Origin: TMED108 sp964386795
GTDB lineage: Bacteria > Fidelibacterota > Marinisomatia > Marinisomatales > TCS55
Assembly (NCBI GenBank): GCA_964386795.1
Contig: CAYLUE010000054.1
Span: 1 to 9,018, forward strand
Direction of reading: 5' to 3'
DNA: 9,018 bases
Below are positions 7,617 through 9,018 of the stretch, piece by piece (the stretch's first letter is position 1; each line of letters begins with the position of its first letter). The position numbers were made by a program, and so were the translations under genes. Under the pieces are notes generated by a model. That model did not search any database, was not told the origin of the DNA, and worked only from the letters and a program-made list of their open reading frames with translations.

Positions 7617-7640
7617 GTATTACTCAGTTATATTTAATTA

Positions 7641-8606
7641 TTAATTAATTGTAATTGATATTAAATGTTCTGGAATGATAGTGCGTGTTTTAGAAGAAAT
7701 ATTCTTTACTTCTTCAATAAATGGTAAAGCTTTTGTCTCCAATGCTTTTTGCTGAGGTGCATCGTATTTAACCCGAAAATCATCCCAATGTGTTGGAATT
7801 ACTATTTTGGGGAAACCTGTCAATTCTAGCAGCCTTTTTGTATAATTATATATTTCCTTTCTAGAATTTGCAGATCCTGCTAAAAGTATATCAGGTCTTA
7901 ATCCATCAATTTCCTTATCTATAAAATTCATTGAGCCCATCGTTAATACTTTATGATCTTTGAATCTAAAGAAGAACATCAACGATCCTCCTTCCACATA
8001 CTCTTTAATCTGAAGCGGAACTTTTATATCCTTTGGAATCTTTTCTGAGCTAAAATATTGTTTGTCGCGAAGAGCAGAATGTAGAGAGGGAAGTATTTTG
8101 ACTGAAAAGTTTTCAAAATCATAATCTTCACCGCCTTTTACAGTTACTATTTGCTTATTTGGCACTCCATGAGCTCTTAATAAATTTGAAAGACTTTCAG
8201 TACCGATCACTCGAGCTCCGGTCTTCATTGCGATATAGGGAACATCAGCTGCATGGTCAAAGTGGGTGTGATGTACAAAAATATAACTACTAGAGTCGAT
8301 AACATCGCCATTAATCATATAATTAATTATTGTCGTATCCGGCTCATATCGATCATCACGATAATATTTTTTCCTAGTATCAGAACCCCAATCTCGATTT
8401 TTTGACGCATTTGAAATTTTACTGGATGTACTCATACCTACTAATTTGATTCGTGAAAGATAGGGGTCAATTAACACCTTGGTCCCTTCATTGGTTATTA
8501 CCCAACCTGCTGCTCCTAGATATTTGAGCTGTATCTGCGCTTTTGTTTTTTGACAACCAGTAAATAGAACAGCAAATGAAAAAATAGTTAATACATAATG
8601 TTTCAT
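7641..8606 (-). CDS. Metallo-beta-lactamase-fold lipoprotein (UlaG/NAPE-PLD-like hydrolase)
   Basis: This 321-residue protein has a signal peptide ending in FTGC, with Cys18 the probable lipid anchor. Gln19, Lys20 and Lys22 follow instead of acidic residues, so a periplasm-facing location is more likely than surface export. The metallo-beta-lactamase fold shows as LKYLGAAGWVI (27-37), VLIDPYL (44-50), the metal motif HTHFDH (His113, His115, Asp117, His118), His176 in PSLHS, and a final His273 in PTHWDDF. The bridging Asp that normally sits in a GD pair is absent: the matching spot reads MGSMNFI (223-229), with Ser225. This may alter the metal centre or be normal for a poorly described subfamily. 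Relatives act on lactones, phosphodiesters or acyl-lipid bonds; the substrate here is unknown. Its ATG touches the acyltransferase stop codon, so the two are translated together and perhaps act on the same envelope molecule. Confidence 0.85.
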   Translation of the reverse strand: MKHYVLTIFSFAVLFTGCQKTKAQIQLKYLGAAGWVITNEGTKVLIDPYLSRIKLVGMSTSSKISNASKNRDWGSDTRKKYYRDDRYEPDTTIINYMINGDVIDSSSYIFVHHTHFDHAADVPYIAMKTGARVIGTESLSNLLRAHGVPNKQIVTVKGGEDYDFENFSVKILPSLHSALRDKQYFSSEKIPKDIKVPLQIKEYVEGGSLMFFFRFKDHKVLTMGSMNFIDKEIDGLRPDILLAGSANSRKEIYNYTKRLLELTGFPKIVIPTHWDDFRVKYDAPQQKALETKALPFIEEVKNISSKTRTIIPEHLISITIN

Positions 8607-9018
8607 TTAAGATCCTTTCAATTTCAAACCAAACAATGGCCGCAGCAAATTAATTCGCCTAATCATTGATTCGTAAATGGTAAAGCTTACTCCAAAAATA
8701 CACAATACAAGTAAGGTGAATTTAATTAAGGCGGATATTGGAAGTGGCAAAATATACAATGAGAAAAAATATTGTATCGGCATATGGATTATATAAATAG
8801 GATAAACAGCAGCGCTTAGATAACCTAATCTTTTAGAAGGCTGATTTAGATATTTTGCACTGTATCCCAATATTGCTATCATCCAATTAAATGATTCAAA
8901 TGCAATCATTATGCTTGGTGCATATAACTCCATCATTAATAATCGATACATATATAAAGAAAAAGCCACTACAAGAGAAAAGCCCTTTATCTTTTCTAGT
9001 GCATTCCAAAAATAATCC
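8607..9018 (-). CDS. Membrane acyltransferase family 3 protein, C-terminal part
   Basis: This is the last 136 residues of an inner-membrane acyltransferase (Acyl_transf_3, the OpgC/OafA-type superfamily), which transfers acyl groups such as acetyl or succinyl to extracytoplasmic sugars or lipids. Open reading continues to the window's right edge without a start. A GTG at 8969 is in frame, but residues before it (DYFWNALEKIKGFSLV) continue a membrane protein, so it is not taken as the start. Four hydrophobic segments are visible, and the family tail is clear: LGYLSAAVYPIYIIHMPIQY (visible residues 64-83), then YESMIRRINLLRPLFGLK (115-132). The catalytic His of this family lies near the N-terminus and is outside the window. 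The stop is followed with no gap by the ATG of the metallo-beta-lactamase-fold lipoprotein. The family is fairly certain; the acceptor is unknown. Confidence 0.82.
   Translation of the reverse strand, partial: DYFWNALEKIKGFSLVVAFSLYMYRLLMMELYAPSIMIAFESFNWMIAILGYSAKYLNQPSKRLGYLSAAVYPIYIIHMPIQYFFSLYILPLPISALIKFTLLVLCIFGVSFTIYESMIRRINLLRPLFGLKLKGS
8612..8618 (-). promoter_or_regulatory. Ribosome binding site of the MBL-fold lipoprotein inside the acyltransferase gene
   Basis: Read on the minus strand this is AAAGGAT, 5 bases before the ATG at 8606. It encodes the last codons of the acyltransferase. With the TAA and ATG adjacent, it indicates translational coupling and confirms the lipoprotein start. 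Confidence 0.65.

Noticed and set aside
8607..8969. Treating the acyltransferase as a complete 120-residue protein starting at the GTG at 8969.
   Set aside because: The frame stays open to the window edge with membrane-protein-like residues before the GTG. The family needs about 350 residues, so it is a partial gene.
1..9018. CRISPR array, tRNA or rRNA genes, insertion sequence ends, phage or toxin-antitoxin genes.
   Set aside because: I read both strands and found no regular repeat-spacer pattern, no cloverleaf-like sequence, no transposase or integrase, and no flanking inverted repeats.

Overview
The window looks like a chromosomal segment from a Gram-negative bacterium of the wider Bacteroidota/Marinimicrobia (SAR406)-type world. 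The evidence is a SusC/SusD outer-membrane pair, several exported or lipid-anchored proteins, low G+C and tight gene packing. Strong Shine-Dalgarno sequences (AAAGGAG-like) precede susC, susD and the two small minus-strand genes. Mainstream Bacteroidota mostly lack these, so I lean towards a Marinimicrobia-like or other SusC/D-bearing phylum. That placement is inference from style, not from a marker gene.

Left half (plus strand): a rho-independent terminator of an unseen upstream gene (43-74) is followed closely by a 973-residue SusC-family TonB-dependent transporter (107-3028) and its 411-residue SusD-family lipoprotein partner (3041-4276). Together they would form an outer-membrane importer. 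A strong terminator with a GAAA loop (4314-4343) closes the pair. Nineteen bases later begins a second plus-strand unit: a CPBP-family intramembrane protease homologue (4363-5232) and, 4 bases on, an exported PHP-domain phosphodiesterase of the Sb-PDE type (5237-6379).

Right half (minus strand, read right to left): the C-terminal part of a family-3 membrane acyltransferase (cut by the window edge, 8607-9018), a lipoprotein with a metallo-beta-lactamase fold (7641-8606) whose ATG directly abuts the acyltransferase stop, and a small exported NTF2-like protein (7136-7603). A hairpin terminator (7094-7123) follows. Beyond it lies a separate class I SAM-dependent methyltransferase (6395-7021), which converges on the phosphodiesterase gene with only 15 bases between the stops.

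No RNA gene, CRISPR array, insertion sequence or defence locus is visible. No glycoside hydrolase, sulfatase or regulator accompanies susCD here, so its cargo cannot be read from the context. The most notable points are the metallo-beta-lactamase-fold lipoprotein with Ser in place of the bridging Asp, the stop-start fusion in the minus-strand operon, and two terminator hairpins placed so near the next start codon that no room is left for an ordinary promoter between them. No stretch over 300 bases lacks a gene.
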